DNA of 64,000 nt from Glaciozyma antarctica PI12 (lineage: Eukaryota; Basidiomycota; Microbotryomycetes; Kriegeriales; Camptobasidiaceae): contig KZ627146.1 in assembly GCA_002917775.1 (NCBI GenBank), positions 469,019 through 533,018 of the forward strand, given 5' to 3'. Position 1 is the first letter of the stretch, and each line of letters opens with the position of its first letter. The notes beneath the pieces are model-generated. The model worked only from the letters and a program-made list of their open reading frames with translations, was not told the DNA's origin and did not search any database. Position numbers and translations under genes: made by a program. Below, one piece after another: positions 31,359 through 42,667 of the stretch.

Positions 31359-34300
31359 TTACACCTTAGTCGTCTCCGCCAGGAACGCATCGTGCAGCCT
31401 TGAACGCGAGACTCGTCAGCGGAAGCCGGTTGAGTCGCGAGAGGAGGAACTCACTTCTTCTGCGCGTCCCACTCCTTGCTCAACTTCTTCGCCTTGGACT
31501 TGAGAAGATCCACGCCCTCCTTGTCCTTCGTCGGTAATCCCTTGTCGTCCCACGCCGAAAACTCCTCCGTATTGGCTTTGAACATCTCCGTCGGGGGCAT
31601 GCGCCCCTTCTCGAGCTTCTCAAGCCGCTTCGCCTCGACAGCCGCGGCGGAAGCAGCTTTCCGAGCGAGCTTCTCCTGAGCCGCCGCGAGTTTCTCGTCT
31701 CGCGCACGTCGAAGGATCTCGGGGTCCATGAGCTTGACGAGGGCCTTGCCGTCTGCAGTCGAAGCGGTAAGCGAGCGTTCTCGAGTCGGGAAGGAGCGAG
31801 CTGACCATCTTGGTCATCGAGAGCGACGCCTAGATCTACGAGTTCGATATCTCGTAGCTGGTCCGAGAGGGCGAGGATCTCAGACGCGGGTGCGCCCTCC
31901 ATCGCGAGCTTGCGAACCCTATCGCGGAACGTCGACATCGCCGCAAGGTACGGCTTGAGAATCGACTCGCGCTGTATCGACCAGGTCGTCAGCGTTCGTT
32001 TTAATTAACGCGAGAAAGCCACTCACATCCGCTGCTCCCTCCTGACCCGCCACGACCGGCATTCCCCACCCAAGAACCCTCTCACCCGTTGAATCCGTCG
32101 CTGATCCCTCGCCAAGCCCAAACATCCTAAGCATCCTCGTGATCCACTCGGCGACAGCGACGAGCGCAGGAACGTTGACCTTGCTTCGGCCTCGAGCGAC
32201 GTAGATGTTGCTGGCTGAGACGAGGTCGAGGAGGATTTGAAGCGCTTTGGGAGTGTCGAACGAGTCGCAGAGGGCGATGCGGAAGGACATTTGAGCTTGC
32301 TCGAGCCTTGGTGAAGCGGAGCGTTAGTGGAGGTGGGAGAAGAGGCTGAAAGAGGCAGGACTGACTTGGCGAGGAGGTCGCGCTCGGCTTGCTCAAAGTG
32401 ATGGTGCCCGTCGGAAGCGACAGAGTTGGCTTTGGCTTCGGAAGCGAGAGCGTTTACGATGCTGAAGAAGTTCTGCGAGGATGGTCGGGATCAGCGTGCG
32501 GGCATCAAAAAGCAAAGACGACAGAGAACGCACGTTGAGAAGACCCTCTGCACCGCGAACCTCCTGCATCGACGCCTCCTTGAAGTCGAGCTTGGCGTTC
32601 CAGGTCTGGGACAGGAATGCGAATCGCAGTTGACGAGCCGAGTACCGCGTAAGAGCGTCGTCGATCGTGATGAAGTTCTTGAGCGACTTGGACATCTTGA
32701 GTCCTTCGATGTGGAGATGACCGGTGTGGAGGAAGTAGTTTACCCATTGGCGGCAGTTGTGGTAGGCCTGCAAGATTTCAATCAGCATGCGGGAGATGAA
32801 CCGAGGAGGGATGTGAGAGCGCACCTCGCTCTGAGCGATTTCGTTATCGTGATGAGGGAACGCAAGATCGACTCCGCCAGAATGCACGTCCATCCCTTCT
32901 CCATGAACTGCGCTCGCCATCACGCTGCACTCGATGTGCCATCCAGGACGTCCAGGACCCCAGGGCGAGACCCAAGCCGGCTCTCCAGGCTTGGACGTCT
33001 TCCAGAGCGCAAAGTCGGAAGCGAAGCGTTGGCCAGCGTTGCTTGATAGGGATCCTAAGCGATGCCAGACACGTAAGTTTCGATCCTCGCAAGAGGAAAG
33101 CGCGAAAACGTACCTTCTCCGTCCTCGAGAAGCTCCCGGTTGCCCTTGCTCCAGGGTTGAAGCTTCGCATACGTGTGCTTCCATCCCTCGGTTCCCTCGT
33201 TCCCCTCGGCGCCCTCAAACTTGGACGTATCGAACCAGACGTTTCCTCCGGCCGCGTACGCTAGTCCTCGCTTAACGATCTCGTCGACGAAGGTGACGAT
33301 TTCGGGAATGTACTCGGACACGCGAGTGAGGGTCGTCGGTCGCTCGACGTGCAGAGCTTGCATCGATGTGAAGTACGAATCCTCCCAGTAGGCGGCAAGG
33401 TCGCGGAAGATGGCAGGGTCGGTGATCGTAGCTCCAAGCTGCGAAGCTCACGCCATCAGCTCCATCCCCCCTCCTCCTCCGTCTCCTTGGAACGTACCTT
33501 CTTGTCGAGCCATACACCGAGAGCATCCCTGTTCGCCTCAACAGCCTTGGTCGCCTCCTCTGCGCTCGTTCGTCTCTCCTTGGCCGCCTTCTCCCCCTCC
33601 TCAATACCCTCCAATCCCACTTTCAGCGCCGCGAGGTACATTCCAAACTTCTCGTTCTTCGCCTTTTGCGCCTCGACCCACTGCACCTCCTTGGCGCTCT
33701 CGGAGATCTCCTCCCATGCTGCGAGTGCCGTCTCGTAGGTCTGAGTAGGAGGAGGAGAGGCGAGAGAGTCGGAGAGAGACTTGAAGAGGTAGGCGGTCCA
33801 GGCGGCTTGGAGGTCGGAGATGAGCGTCAAGGAGAGGGGAGTGGGTGCGGAGGAAGTGGTGGATAGGAAGGAAGAGAGTAGGTGGGAGTGTCGGGCGCGA
33901 ACGATGATCTGCGACAGGTCCTCCTGGTCAGAGCCGCTCCTTGCTGGTGGGTGGAGCGCTCTCAGCTCACCTTGTCGTCGACGTCGGTGATGTTCATCAC
34001 AAAGTTGACCTCGTAGCCAAAGTAATCACGCAGGATCCGCCGCATAATGTCCTGGGTCATGTAGTTCCTGAGGGCGGCAGAATCAGCAAAGAGCTCCCCC
34101 TCCCTCTTGCGCCGCCTCGGTCCGAGAGCGCACCTAGCGTGACCCATGTGAGAAGCATCGTATACAGTAGGACCGCAGTTGTACCAAGTCACTACGCCTG
34201 GCTTCTTGGTCACGAAGTCGACCTGAGCGTGCACGGATTAGCTCGTTCCTCCCTCTGCCCGCCTCTGCCTCTCCTTCGCTTAACGCACCTTGGTCCGAGT

Positions 34301-34522
34301 GAGAGAATTGTAGACTTTGATCTTGAGATCCTCTGTTCCAGCTGCCCGAGTCGGAGGTTGCCAGCTGTCCTGCGTAGGGGCTGCCTTGGAGCGCGACGCA
34401 TCGGCGGAGGTTGCCATTGAGCAAGTCGAGAAGGATCGCAGGGGAAAGGAGGCGAGTCTGGCAGGGATTATCCTGGCTGTTCTGACTCTTCTGGTGACTC
34501 TTTGTAGCGAGCTCAGTAGCAT
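31359..34522 (-). CDS. CRS1: Cysteinyl-tRNA synthetase, with a mitochondrial presequence from an upstream ATG
   Basis: Charges tRNA-Cys. Class I signatures: [17 protein letters not shown] (HIGH as HMGH), zinc-site residues in WHIECSVM and [13 protein letters not shown], and [10 protein letters not shown] long eukaryote-type insert lies between them ([20 protein letters not shown] to LGVWLDKK). The C-terminal region is the coiled [17 protein letters not shown] segment, ending [12 protein letters not shown] at TAA 31359-31361. Two in-frame starts are seen: ATG 34415-34417 gives a cytosolic form ([11 protein letters not shown]), and ATG 34520-34522 adds 35 residues rich in Arg, Ser and Leu with no acidic residue ([18 protein letters not shown], then [15 protein letters not shown]), a textbook matrix-targeting sequence. 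One gene thus probably serves cytosol and mitochondria. No break seen. Confidence 0.93.
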
Positions 34523-34973
34523 AAAGAAAAGCCGCAAACGAGAGCGGAAGAGGACTCGACGTCGACTTGGTGCGCAGTGCGGCGAGGGAGCAGCTCACCT
34601 TCCTCCCCTCTCTTGCACTGGGACTCCTCAGACCAGCACTGCTTTCTAAACGCCCACTTGCCTGGGCAGGAACCACGGTCCAACTGAGCTCAGCCCTCGC
34701 GCTTTCTCGACTCGGTCGGCTCGAACATGGACTGTCCACCTCTCCCCTAGTCGGCGGCTCTCGAACGGGGAACAAGCTGCGGGTCATATTCGAGGCAGGA
34801 GGAGGACTAGAGCGGCTTAGCTGGGGTGGACTGGGGTAGAGGCGGAGGTGAGCGCGCACGGTGGAGCTGACCGGGGAACAACAGAGGTCCCGACTGACGC
34901 ACTCTGAGGAGGAGCACAGTTGTTCTTACTGCTTGTGACAGCTTTTTATTGCAACACGCGACGTCCTCAAGCA
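34523..34973. promoter_or_regulatory. CRS1 upstream region
   Basis: 451 bp between the CRS1 start and the stop of the small gene at 34974, both minus. The CRS1 promoter lies here; two transcription starts, or leaky scanning past the first ATG, could choose between its two forms. A plus-strand ORF around 34567-34839 looks like noise. Confidence 0.3.
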
Positions 34974-35403
34974 TCAGGCATCAAGTCCGTAGGGCACTCC
35001 GTTCAGCCGCATCAGCTCCTTCTCCCCGCAATCCCCGGCTGCGCTCCCAGCCTCCCTCTTCTCCACCTCACTGCTTGCCTTGCTCCCGACTGGCGAGGGA
35101 AGCTCGAACGCTGTGCTCGAAAGCGATGGACGGGTAGTAGTCGGGGGCGACGGGCGACGGGCGACGGGCGGAGGATCTTGCGCCGGTGGTGTGTCGGGGC
35201 ACGGGCTCGGGAGGGAGGGCGAGGCACAAGCGTGTGCGAGTTGACGAAGGGTGAGTGGATCGAACCAGTCGCTGCTAGGAATGGATTGAGCTGAACAGGC
35301 CAACAGACGGGAACTGCTCAGGCACGAAGCGATCGCAAGTAGCGAAAGCTCGCTCGCCGGCGCCTATCTCCCTCTCCTCCTGCCCGCTTCCCCCGCTCGA
35401 CAT
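34974..35403 (-). CDS. Small unrecognised protein, frame interrupted once
   Basis: Candidate gene of about 143 aa. ATG 35401-35403 opens MSSGGSGQEEREIGAGERAF and runs through CDRFVPEQFPSVGLFS. At about 35290-35300 the frame must move by +1 to enter a long, clearly protein-like stretch: SDWFDPLTLRQLAHACA, a Pro-rich linker, TAFELPSPVGSKASSEVEK, and a tail GEKELMRLNGVPYGLDA before TGA 34974-34976. The two halves fit as one protein, and no good intron bridges them, so a single-base insertion is the likely reason. Codon use resembles the neighbouring genes. I do not recognise the family. It is divergent from the ferritin-like gene. Chance cannot be excluded. Confidence 0.45.
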
Positions 35404-35598
35404 TCTAGTGCTTTGAAAGTCACCCCACTCCCCGCTGCTGCTTGCCGATTGCTCAGCACCGAAGAGCCGGGGGATGGCGATCGAGATGAGCGAGAATGGC
35501 CCATCGTTCGAGGTTCCCTAATGAATGACGCTCTGATAGTGGTTCTGCTCTCCTTCGCCCAGAATGGCCATCGGACGACTCTCCAGCATGGCCGCCTT

Positions 35599-35604
35599 TA
35601 TAAA
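35599..35604 (+). promoter_or_regulatory. TATA box of the ferritin-like gene
   Basis: TTTATAAAG, containing TATAAA, lies 67 bp upstream of the ATG at 35671. It is the only clear TATA box I found next to a gene here, and suits an inducible, highly expressed secreted protein. Confidence 0.6.
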
Positions 35605-35670
35605 GCTTGACAACGCTGGTCCTTCTCTTCCTCCATCACACCCGCTCCCATCACTTCAACCCAGCTCAAC

Positions 35671-37067
35671 ATGCGCTCCTCCATCATCGCCGTCGCTGCC
35701 TGCGCCGTTGTCGCCAATGCCGTCGCTATCAACCAGGACATCCCTTCCATGAAGCGCAGCATCATGAAGCGCCAGAGCACCACCGTTGGAGCTCCCGACG
35801 ACGTAGTCCTCAACTTTGCGTTGACTCTCGAGCACCTCGAGGACGCGTTCTACAAGGAGGGACTCGCCAAGTACACCGCGGCCGACTTTGACGCCGCTGG
35901 ATACACTGGAGCCTACCCTCTTCTCGAGAAGATCGCTGAGGACGAGGCTTCCCACGTCGCTTTCCTCACCGGTGCCCTCGAGGCCGCTGGCGCCACTCCT
36001 GGTACGTCTCGCCTACCGTTCTTTCTCGGCCAAGCTAACCTCACTCCACTTGCAGTGCAAGCCTGCAACTACACGTTTCCCTACGACACAATTGGCGGCT
36101 TCCTCGCCCTCTCCCAGGTTCTCGAGGGTGTCGGAACCTCCGCCTACCTCGGTAAGTTTCGCCTGGTTCTTTGAGCGCTCGTATCTCGCTAACGCGCATC
36201 CTACTCTCCAGGCGCCGCTGGATCCATCGAGACCACCGCATTCCTCACCGCCGCCGGAAGCATCCTCACCGTCGAGGTCAGTCCTCTCCTGGTCGCGTTT
36301 CGCTCGCTCGAAACTGGAACTGACCCCTCCTTTTCCAGGCCCGCCACAACGCCTTCATCCGCTACCTCAACAGTCTCAGCCCCTTCCCCTCGGCTTATGA
36401 CACCCCCCAGAGCGCCGCCGCCGTCGTGACGATGGCCACTCCCTTCTTCGCCAGCTGCCCCGACGGTAGCGCTCCTGCCATCGCCGGAAAGGAGCCTCTC
36501 ACCGTCACCTCGGACGCCCCCGCCATCGGCGCTTCCCTCGAGATTGCCCCTACCAACACCTCCCTCGCCGCTACCTTCGAGGGAACCGTCTACTGCGGCT
36601 TCGCATCGTGCGTTCTTTCCTTCATCCCTGGGCCTCGAACTCGAGCTGACTCCCATTCTCCTTCGCAGTGGACTCGGTGCTGGATTCTCCGTCTACGAGA
36701 ACGGCGCCTGCATGATCCCCACCGCCAACGTTACCGCTGGCCAGACCTGTTCGTCCCCTCCTCCTCCTCTCACCAAAACGTCTCACTAATTCGGCTTCTC
36801 ACAGACGTCGTCCTCACCTCGGGCCCCTCCGTCGCCGATGCCTCCGTCCTCGCCGGCCCCGCCATCATCGAGCTCGCCGCCGTCGGTGCCTCCCCCTCCG
36901 CCTCTGGATCCGCCACTGGATCCGCCTCCCCCACTCTCGGAGGATCCGCCACCGCCACTGGCGCTGGAGCCGCTGCCTCCCCTACCCTCATGACCGGCGG
37001 CGCTTCCACCCTAGCCAAGTTCTCGTTCGCCTCGGTCCTTGCTGGAGCTCTTGCTCTCCTTGTCTAG
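35671..37067 (+). CDS. Secreted GPI-anchored ferritin-like (Rds1-type) protein
   Basis: Family PF13668-type ferritin-like proteins, often stress-, desiccation- or sexual-stage-induced in fungi; function unsettled. About 365 aa, six exons. N-terminal signal peptide MRSSIIAVAACAVVANAVA. The four-helix region begins VVLNFALTLEHLEDAFYKEG and contains EDEASHVAFL, whose E-x-x-H pattern matches a di-iron helix; later VEARHNAFIRYLNSL supplies the second such helix. The C-terminus is a Ser/Gly/Ala-rich stretch (SASGSATGSASPTLGGSATA) ending in a hydrophobic tail (FSFASVLAGALALLV), as expected of a GPI attachment signal. Start chosen for the signal peptide; TATA box upstream. Stop TAG 37065-37067. No break seen. 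Confidence 0.88.
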
Positions 37068-37665
37068 ATAATTTAGCGCCGTCGGAAGCTTTGTTGTTAT
37101 GCATTGAAAGAAAGGACATTTGGCTTGACGAACGAAATTGGAGAGCGAGAAAGCGAGCGAGATCTTTTTGACTCTCCTCGCGCTCTTCTCCGCCCTGCTT
37201 TCTTTTTGAGTGAGCGTCGCAAGTCCGGTATCAAGCTTGGCGCTACATCTCTCCTCCGTTTCGCTGTGCGCTGCTTGACTCCCAGCAAACACAGTGAAAA
37301 AGACCAAGTTCGCGCTTGCGACGCCCCCACCCAGTCGCTGTTCACTTTTCGCATCGCCGCTTGTTTCTCTGCGAAAGGGTCCATACGCTGGAGAAGAAGC
37401 AGCTCAATACTCCTCCCGTAAAAGTAGAACAGGCCAGGGGGGAGCAGAGACGAAACGGAACGGGAAAACGAAGCGAACTTCGCAAGCAAACGCGAGTCGA
37501 CGTCCCTCGAGACTTGTTCTTTTGATCTTCTTTGAATTCGACAGTGGTGACAGTACAGTAATAACGGAGAGGTGTGTACGGAAGGGTGAGGATGCAGAGG
37601 GGGGGCAAGAGGAAACGACCAAACTAAAACCGAAAAACGCAGGTCCATCCTTCGGTGTCCTCCTT
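37068..37665. other. Convergent 3' flanks of the ferritin-like gene and EPL1
   Basis: 598 bp between two stop codons facing each other. AT content is slightly higher than in the genes. ORFs here are shadow frames without plausible protein character. No repeat or RNA gene seen. Confidence 0.35.
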
Positions 37666-40550
37666 CTACCCCTGCGCGAACCCCGTGAACGGCATCTGCA
37701 TCCCCTGCATGCCCTGCTGCTTGAGCTGCTGCTGTTGTTGCGCGTTCATTTGAGGACTTGGTCGAGAGAGGCTGTTGCGAGGGGAGAGGCCGGGGGAGAC
37801 GAGGGGGAGTTGAGAAGAGAGGGAGGGCGAGTGATGCGACGAGGCGGCGGAGCCAGGTCGAGAGGGGAGTTGTTGAGCCGAGGGAGGTCGTTGGTTGTGA
37901 GGGACGGGGGAAGAGAGGGGGTGGGAGGGAGCGCCGAACTGCTGCTGCTGCTGCTGCTGCTGCTGATGTTGCTGCTGCTGCATGACGAGCTGCATCTGCG
38001 CCTGCTGCTGAGCGTTGGAGAAGGGCGGTGCGGAGAGGCGGGAGGTGGCGGGGAGGTTGTTGGCGCCGTTCGGAAGACGATTGGGCTGGAGATGAATCCC
38101 GTTTTGAAGCTGCTGCTGCTGGAGGAGGTGGTTCGCGTTGACGTTCATCCACGCTCCTTGAACGGGAGTCCCGTTGATCGGCATCGACATCGGTAGCGGC
38201 ATCGGCATAGGGACCTGCTGCATCGGCAACGGCTGTCCCTGGACGAGGGGCGAACCGTTGGTCGACGGCGACTTGCGAAGCGGCTCCGACTGGCCACCTT
38301 GACTCTGTCGCTTGAGATGCGCGATCCGATGCGCCGCTGTCGCTGCCGAAGCCGCCGCCATCGTCATCGGGAGTCCTCCAGGTCCGCCAGGCTGAACCGC
38401 CATCGGGGGACGAGGAGTTGGGCGACCGTAGACGACGGGAGGGACGGCGTTCCGCTCGGGCTCTTGCGCTGCCCAGCGGTAGGCTTCTTCGATGTAGACT
38501 CCGTCGAGAGCGATCGACTCGACGTCGGCGGGGCGAAGGAGGGACGCTCGCTTGAGCATGTTGCCGAGGTCGAAGTCGTCGATGATGACGGGTTCGTCGA
38601 CCGAGGGGAAGTCGGTCCCGGCATCCGTGTCGTAGCGGAAGCGCTCCTCGCGACGTGCGATCGTAGCCGCGTCTTCCTCGTCGTCGTCGCTGACGTCCGA
38701 CCTCGCCGAAGGGAGCGTTCGCGCGCGATGGCCCATCCCCGGTGCGATACGATCAAGCATGACTCGTCCTCCTCGACCGACGCGACGACGAAAGCTTGTT
38801 CGGACGTGACCGAGGGCAGGCTGGTACGCCGTCGCAAAGCTGAGCGCCTCGTGCTTGCCGTGAGCGCTGCTGAAGGGGAGAGGGCCGGGGACGGGTTCGA
38901 CGGCTCGCCAGAAGCGAGCGGGGATCGGAGGAGGTCGAGCGAGGTACGCGCCGTCGGTCCAGTCTTCCCAATTTTGGTCGGTTTCGCGCTTCTTGTGCAG
39001 GTCTCGCTCCATTCGCTGGTTGATAGCGGCGGCGCGCTCCTTGCGAACCTTGAGGTCTTCGATCGAGGTGATGAGGGAGGTGGGGGAGAAGTTGGCGGGA
39101 TCGGGCTTGCGAAGCGATAGTCGAATGGAGCTGTGAAGGCAGGAAGTTAGCGAATGCGAGCGAGGACGACGACGACGACAGCGAAACGTACCCTGCAGAC
39201 TGAGGTGCATCTTCCCTCCGTCTCCGCTTCTCGCGCCGACCGATGAGAAGGTCCTCATCGCCCTCCGCCTCGCCAACGTGCCGCTTGAGGTCCCGCATCT
39301 CGACTCGGCTTTCGAAGATCTTGCGCTCGAGTTCGATCGCTTCGAGCTTGAGACGCTCGCGATCGCGCGTTTTGAGCATGAGGGCATGAGCGGCGTGGAG
39401 GTCGTTCCGAAGGCGGATGAGGCGCTCGATGTTCTGAGCGTCGGAGCGACGAGTCTTGCGGGAGGTCTTGAGCTCGCGACGTCGGAAACAGACGTAAGGG
39501 TTGGACTCGTTCGATTCGTCGTACTGTTGCGAGAGAGGGACGTCAGGAAGCTGTCGAGGCAGCGAGAAAGAAGAATCACGCACGTCGAGCTGAGGGATGA
39601 TGGCCTTGCCGCCTCGCTTTAAGCGACGTTCCTTCCAGTGAGGGTATATTGTCTTGGCGAAGATCTTGAGCGATGCAAGCGGGGGTTTGGCGAGAGGTTC
39701 GGTGAAAGCGGGTTCGAGGTCGTGGAGAGCTGGAAGCGACGAGGGGTTCTGCGCGGGGGTACCAACGATCAGCTTCGCCGACGACGCGCAAAGGGAGAAA
39801 GAAACTCACGACATGCGCCATCGGTGCCTTCTCCTCCGTCACGCGCTCAAACAGCTCCATGATCTCCTCAAACTCGTCGTCGCCGAGGGGTCCAGGGACC
39901 GACGCGTCCTTTCCCTTATCGCTCCCCTTCTCCCCCTTGCCCTTGCGCTCCCTCGCTCCTCTCCCTCCCGGCGTTCCCCCGTTCGTCTCGTCGACGAGCT
40001 TGCCCTCGGTCGAAAACTGAGCGTTGAACGCCTCGAGCCAGTCCTCGTCCTCCTCGTCCATCGTGTACGCCGTCGCGCCGATCTGAGCGTCCTCGACCGT
40101 GTCGGAGAAGCGAATGTAGGTCATCGGGTCGACATACGAGTTGGGCGGGTACAGTTGGGCAAAGAGCTCGGCGTCGATCGTCCCCGTCGAGTCGGGAGTA
40201 GGAATGAACGCCTTGGGGACGAGCTTGCTCGTTCCCGCCGCGACGGCGGCCGCTGCTGCTGCCCCACCTCGAGTCGACGAAAGCCCGCTGGCGGCGTTCG
40301 GGCGCGAGACGGACGCGTTGGAAGAAGCAAGGACGGCCTGGAGATGAACCTCGCCCTTCGTCGACTCCTTGTCGACTCCGGTATCGACCCCGTTCCCTCC
40401 CTTGCCATCCTTGTCCTCCTCAAACTCGACCTCGCCGTCGAAGCCGTTCCCGTCTTCTTCAAAGTCGACGGCTTGAGCTCCGGTACGGACGGCGATGCGC
40501 GACTTGAAGTTGATCTTCCGGTTGCGGAACCGAGTGGATGCCTTGGCCAT
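37666..40550 (-). CDS. EPL1: Enhancer-of-polycomb-like subunit of the NuA4 acetyltransferase complex
   Basis: Scaffold linking the Esa1-type catalytic module to nucleosomes. About 900 aa, four exons. Start MAKASTRFRNRKINFKSRI is the conserved basic EPcA start. Further EPcA blocks: KAFIPTPDSTGTIDAELFAQ, SYVDPMTYIRFSDTVED, AYTMDEEDEDWLEAFN, IYPHWKERRLKRGGKAIIPQ, and across an intron YDESNESNPYVCFRRRELKT. A middle coil follows (ERLKLEAIELERKIFESRVE), then a Gln/Pro-rich C-terminus ending MPFTGFAQG at TAG 37666-37668. The tail is polyglutamine-rich from a CAG tract. No break seen. Confidence 0.93.
37939..37984 (-). repeat. CAG trinucleotide tract encoding polyglutamine in EPL1
   Basis: On the plus strand CTG is repeated about nine times, then ATGTTG interrupts, then four more. 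Read in the gene it gives a run of Gln with one His. Likely to vary in length between strains. Confidence 0.85.
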
Positions 40551-41358
40551 CTACGAGGAACGAAAGAGCATGCGCCGACGAGTCCGTCCAAGCCGCCGAG
40601 GGGTGTGCGGCGGGGTTAGACTTGACTGGTCGAGTCGACGACAAAGGCGGGGTGATGGGCTGAGCTGGAGCATCGCGAAAAGGAGGGGGGAGAGAGAGAG
40701 TCAGCTCAGAGCTCGAAGGAAAGTCCGCGGGGAAGTTGATCAGGATGTGTGCGGGGGTGAACCCCAGATTTTGACGATAGGTTCCCCCCCATGAAAATTC
40801 GCACTCGAGGCAGAGGAAGGAGGGGAGGAAGGGCGCCACCGGATCCCAGAGGTCCCTAGCCGTGTACCCAGACTGCAGACACTCACCTGCAAGTCCTGCG
40901 CGGACGATTGACCTTCGGAGCGAGAGAGGAGGCCTAGGGAGCGCGCGTGACCAATGGGTACGTGGCACGTCGGACTTGTTCTGTAGGCGACGGCGGGGGT
41001 GGGAGATGCGCGCGATGGGTAAAGGGAGAGTGTAGGAAGTGCTGGACGAAGCGGCGAGGCGGTAAAGTTGATGTTGCGGCGGGAGGGGGCGAGTCGGTTT
41101 GGCGGAGGGCCTGGCGCGGGTTGGGCTGAGAGAGCCCGAAACTCGAGTTGCGAGCTGAAATCGGAACTGCCGCTCGCGAGCTCTCGCGGGCCAGCAAGAG
41201 CCAGGGAGTGATATGGACAGCGCTACTGGAGCTTGGAGGGAGCTCCACGATAAGGGGATCAATCAAGCGAAGGCTTGATGAGGCTCACGAGGTCACACCG
41301 CGGAGCTGAGCAGCTCGAGGGTCGTCCCAGCGGCAGGAGCAGGGAGGGTGGGCCCGCA
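40551..41358. promoter_or_regulatory. EPL1 upstream region
   Basis: 808 bp upstream of EPL1. A possible 5' UTR intron lies here on the minus strand: a CTTGCAG|GTGAGT junction near 40890 followed by a GCTGAC site near 40700. Minus-strand ORFs of up to 267 aa pass through but have no family resemblance. No RNA gene or repeat recognised. Confidence 0.3.
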
Positions 41359-42189
41359 CTAGAGCTCAGGAAGCTGTTAAGCGATCCTGGCAGTGAAGCG
41401 ACACCCTGAGCCCGGGAAGAGAGCTCAAACAGAGCGAACGCACTCGACTGAAAGCTGCGGGGTCAGCTTCCTCGGTCCGGCACTTCCACCACCGCTTCCC
41501 TCAAAGCCCACAATGCGCACTCGAGCTCACCTTGACCCTCTTTGATCATAACCAGAGCGCCTCCCTCGAATCGATGGCGCGACGATTCTTCTGTAACCGA
41601 TTGAGGTGACGCCCCCACCGCTTGCAGCCGTTCCGCCGAGTTGAGCTCCTAGCTGTGCGCTTTAGTTGAGAAGGAGAGTCGAGTACGGTATTGTCGAGGA
41701 TGGAGAGGATGGAGAGGAGAGAGGGGGAATATTGAAGAGGAGAGGGTCTGTCCGGGTCGACTCCTGCCGAAGAGAAGGTGTCACGTTTAGCTCCCGAATG
41801 CGACTGGACTGGGGGGAGAGAGAGAGGGGACTGAGTCGAGTACGCACGATGAAAGAACGAGGGGGGACTCTTGGTGTAGTGCCGTTGATGAACGCCGAGA
41901 GAGAACCAGGTTGATACGACTTTGACGGGGAGTAGTGACGGCGTGGACGGCTCAAAAAGAAAGGCTGAGGAAATGGGAGGTGGACCAGAGTTGGTGGCAG
42001 CGTGAGTGGAGTGGTTGTCCAGCAGTTGGTGTACTCTGCTGGTGAAGTATGAATTGGAGTGAATGGGAGGAGAAAGAAAGGCAGAGCGATGAGCGACTCC
42101 TCCCTTGTTCTTCCCCAACTTTCGTCTCGTCTTTCTAGTTTCTCTTGAGCTGCTTGTATAGATACACTCACAGCGAGTACTTCCTCCAT
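41359..42189 (-). CDS. Candidate gene, possible remnant of a fungal transcription-factor domain
   Basis: Tentative gene of about 173 aa. ATG 42187-42189 (MEEVLA) is followed by a GTGAGT donor. Five exons join in consistent phase through introns with GTGCGT...GCTAAAC...CGGCAG and GTGAGC...GCTGAC...CCGCAG. The product contains LLPVKVVSTWFSLGVHQRHY, SFFHRVDPDRPSPLQYSPSL, LSILSILDNTELNSAERLQA and a run up to GGALVMIKEGQ, then AFSRLPEL and TAG 41359-41361. The pattern weakly recalls the middle domain of fungal Zn2Cys6 regulators, but there is no zinc cluster and the end is abrupt. The open frame extends a little upstream of the ATG. Could be a small gene, a degenerate fragment or chance. Confidence 0.33.
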
Positions 42190-42667
42190 TGGGTTGCAAA
42201 ATAGTTTCTCAAAGAGAGACAGCGTCGTTTGAGCCAATCCCGATACTAGAGTCTGTGTCTTCTCTTTGCGCCTTCGCTTCCCCTCAAGCTCAGCCTAACC
42301 CTCATGTCGATCCTGAATCACTCTCAGCCTTCACAAGCTTCACTCCTGACCCCGCCTTCTTCACCAAGAGAGAGAAAAGAGAAGCCAGTCTGGAGGTCCG
42401 TGCCCCCCCTTCGGGCCAGACGGCGGAAGGTGAAATCTCGTTGGCCGAGCCTATTTCTCCCTCTTTTCTTCCCCGCTTCCTTCCCTTCTCCCTTCACGAG
42501 TTTTACTTGGTTGGCTGGGAACAATCACGCAGGGAAAAGGAGAAGAGGATTAAAGAGGCACGTTCTAGTCGCGTTCCGTGCATGGCCGGCCCCCTCCCCT
42601 CCGCTTTTGCGGCGCCGTCGCCGCTTCTTCTTCTTCTTTTTTTCGCCACCACAAACGCGCAGAAAGG
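42190..42667. promoter_or_regulatory. Upstream region of the polytopic membrane protein gene
   Basis: 478 bp before the ATG at 42668. It is strongly pyrimidine-rich on the plus strand between 42440 and 42500 and near 42630. A plus ORF (42189-43166) passes through but has no ATG here and reads out of frame with the gene downstream. Confidence 0.35.
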
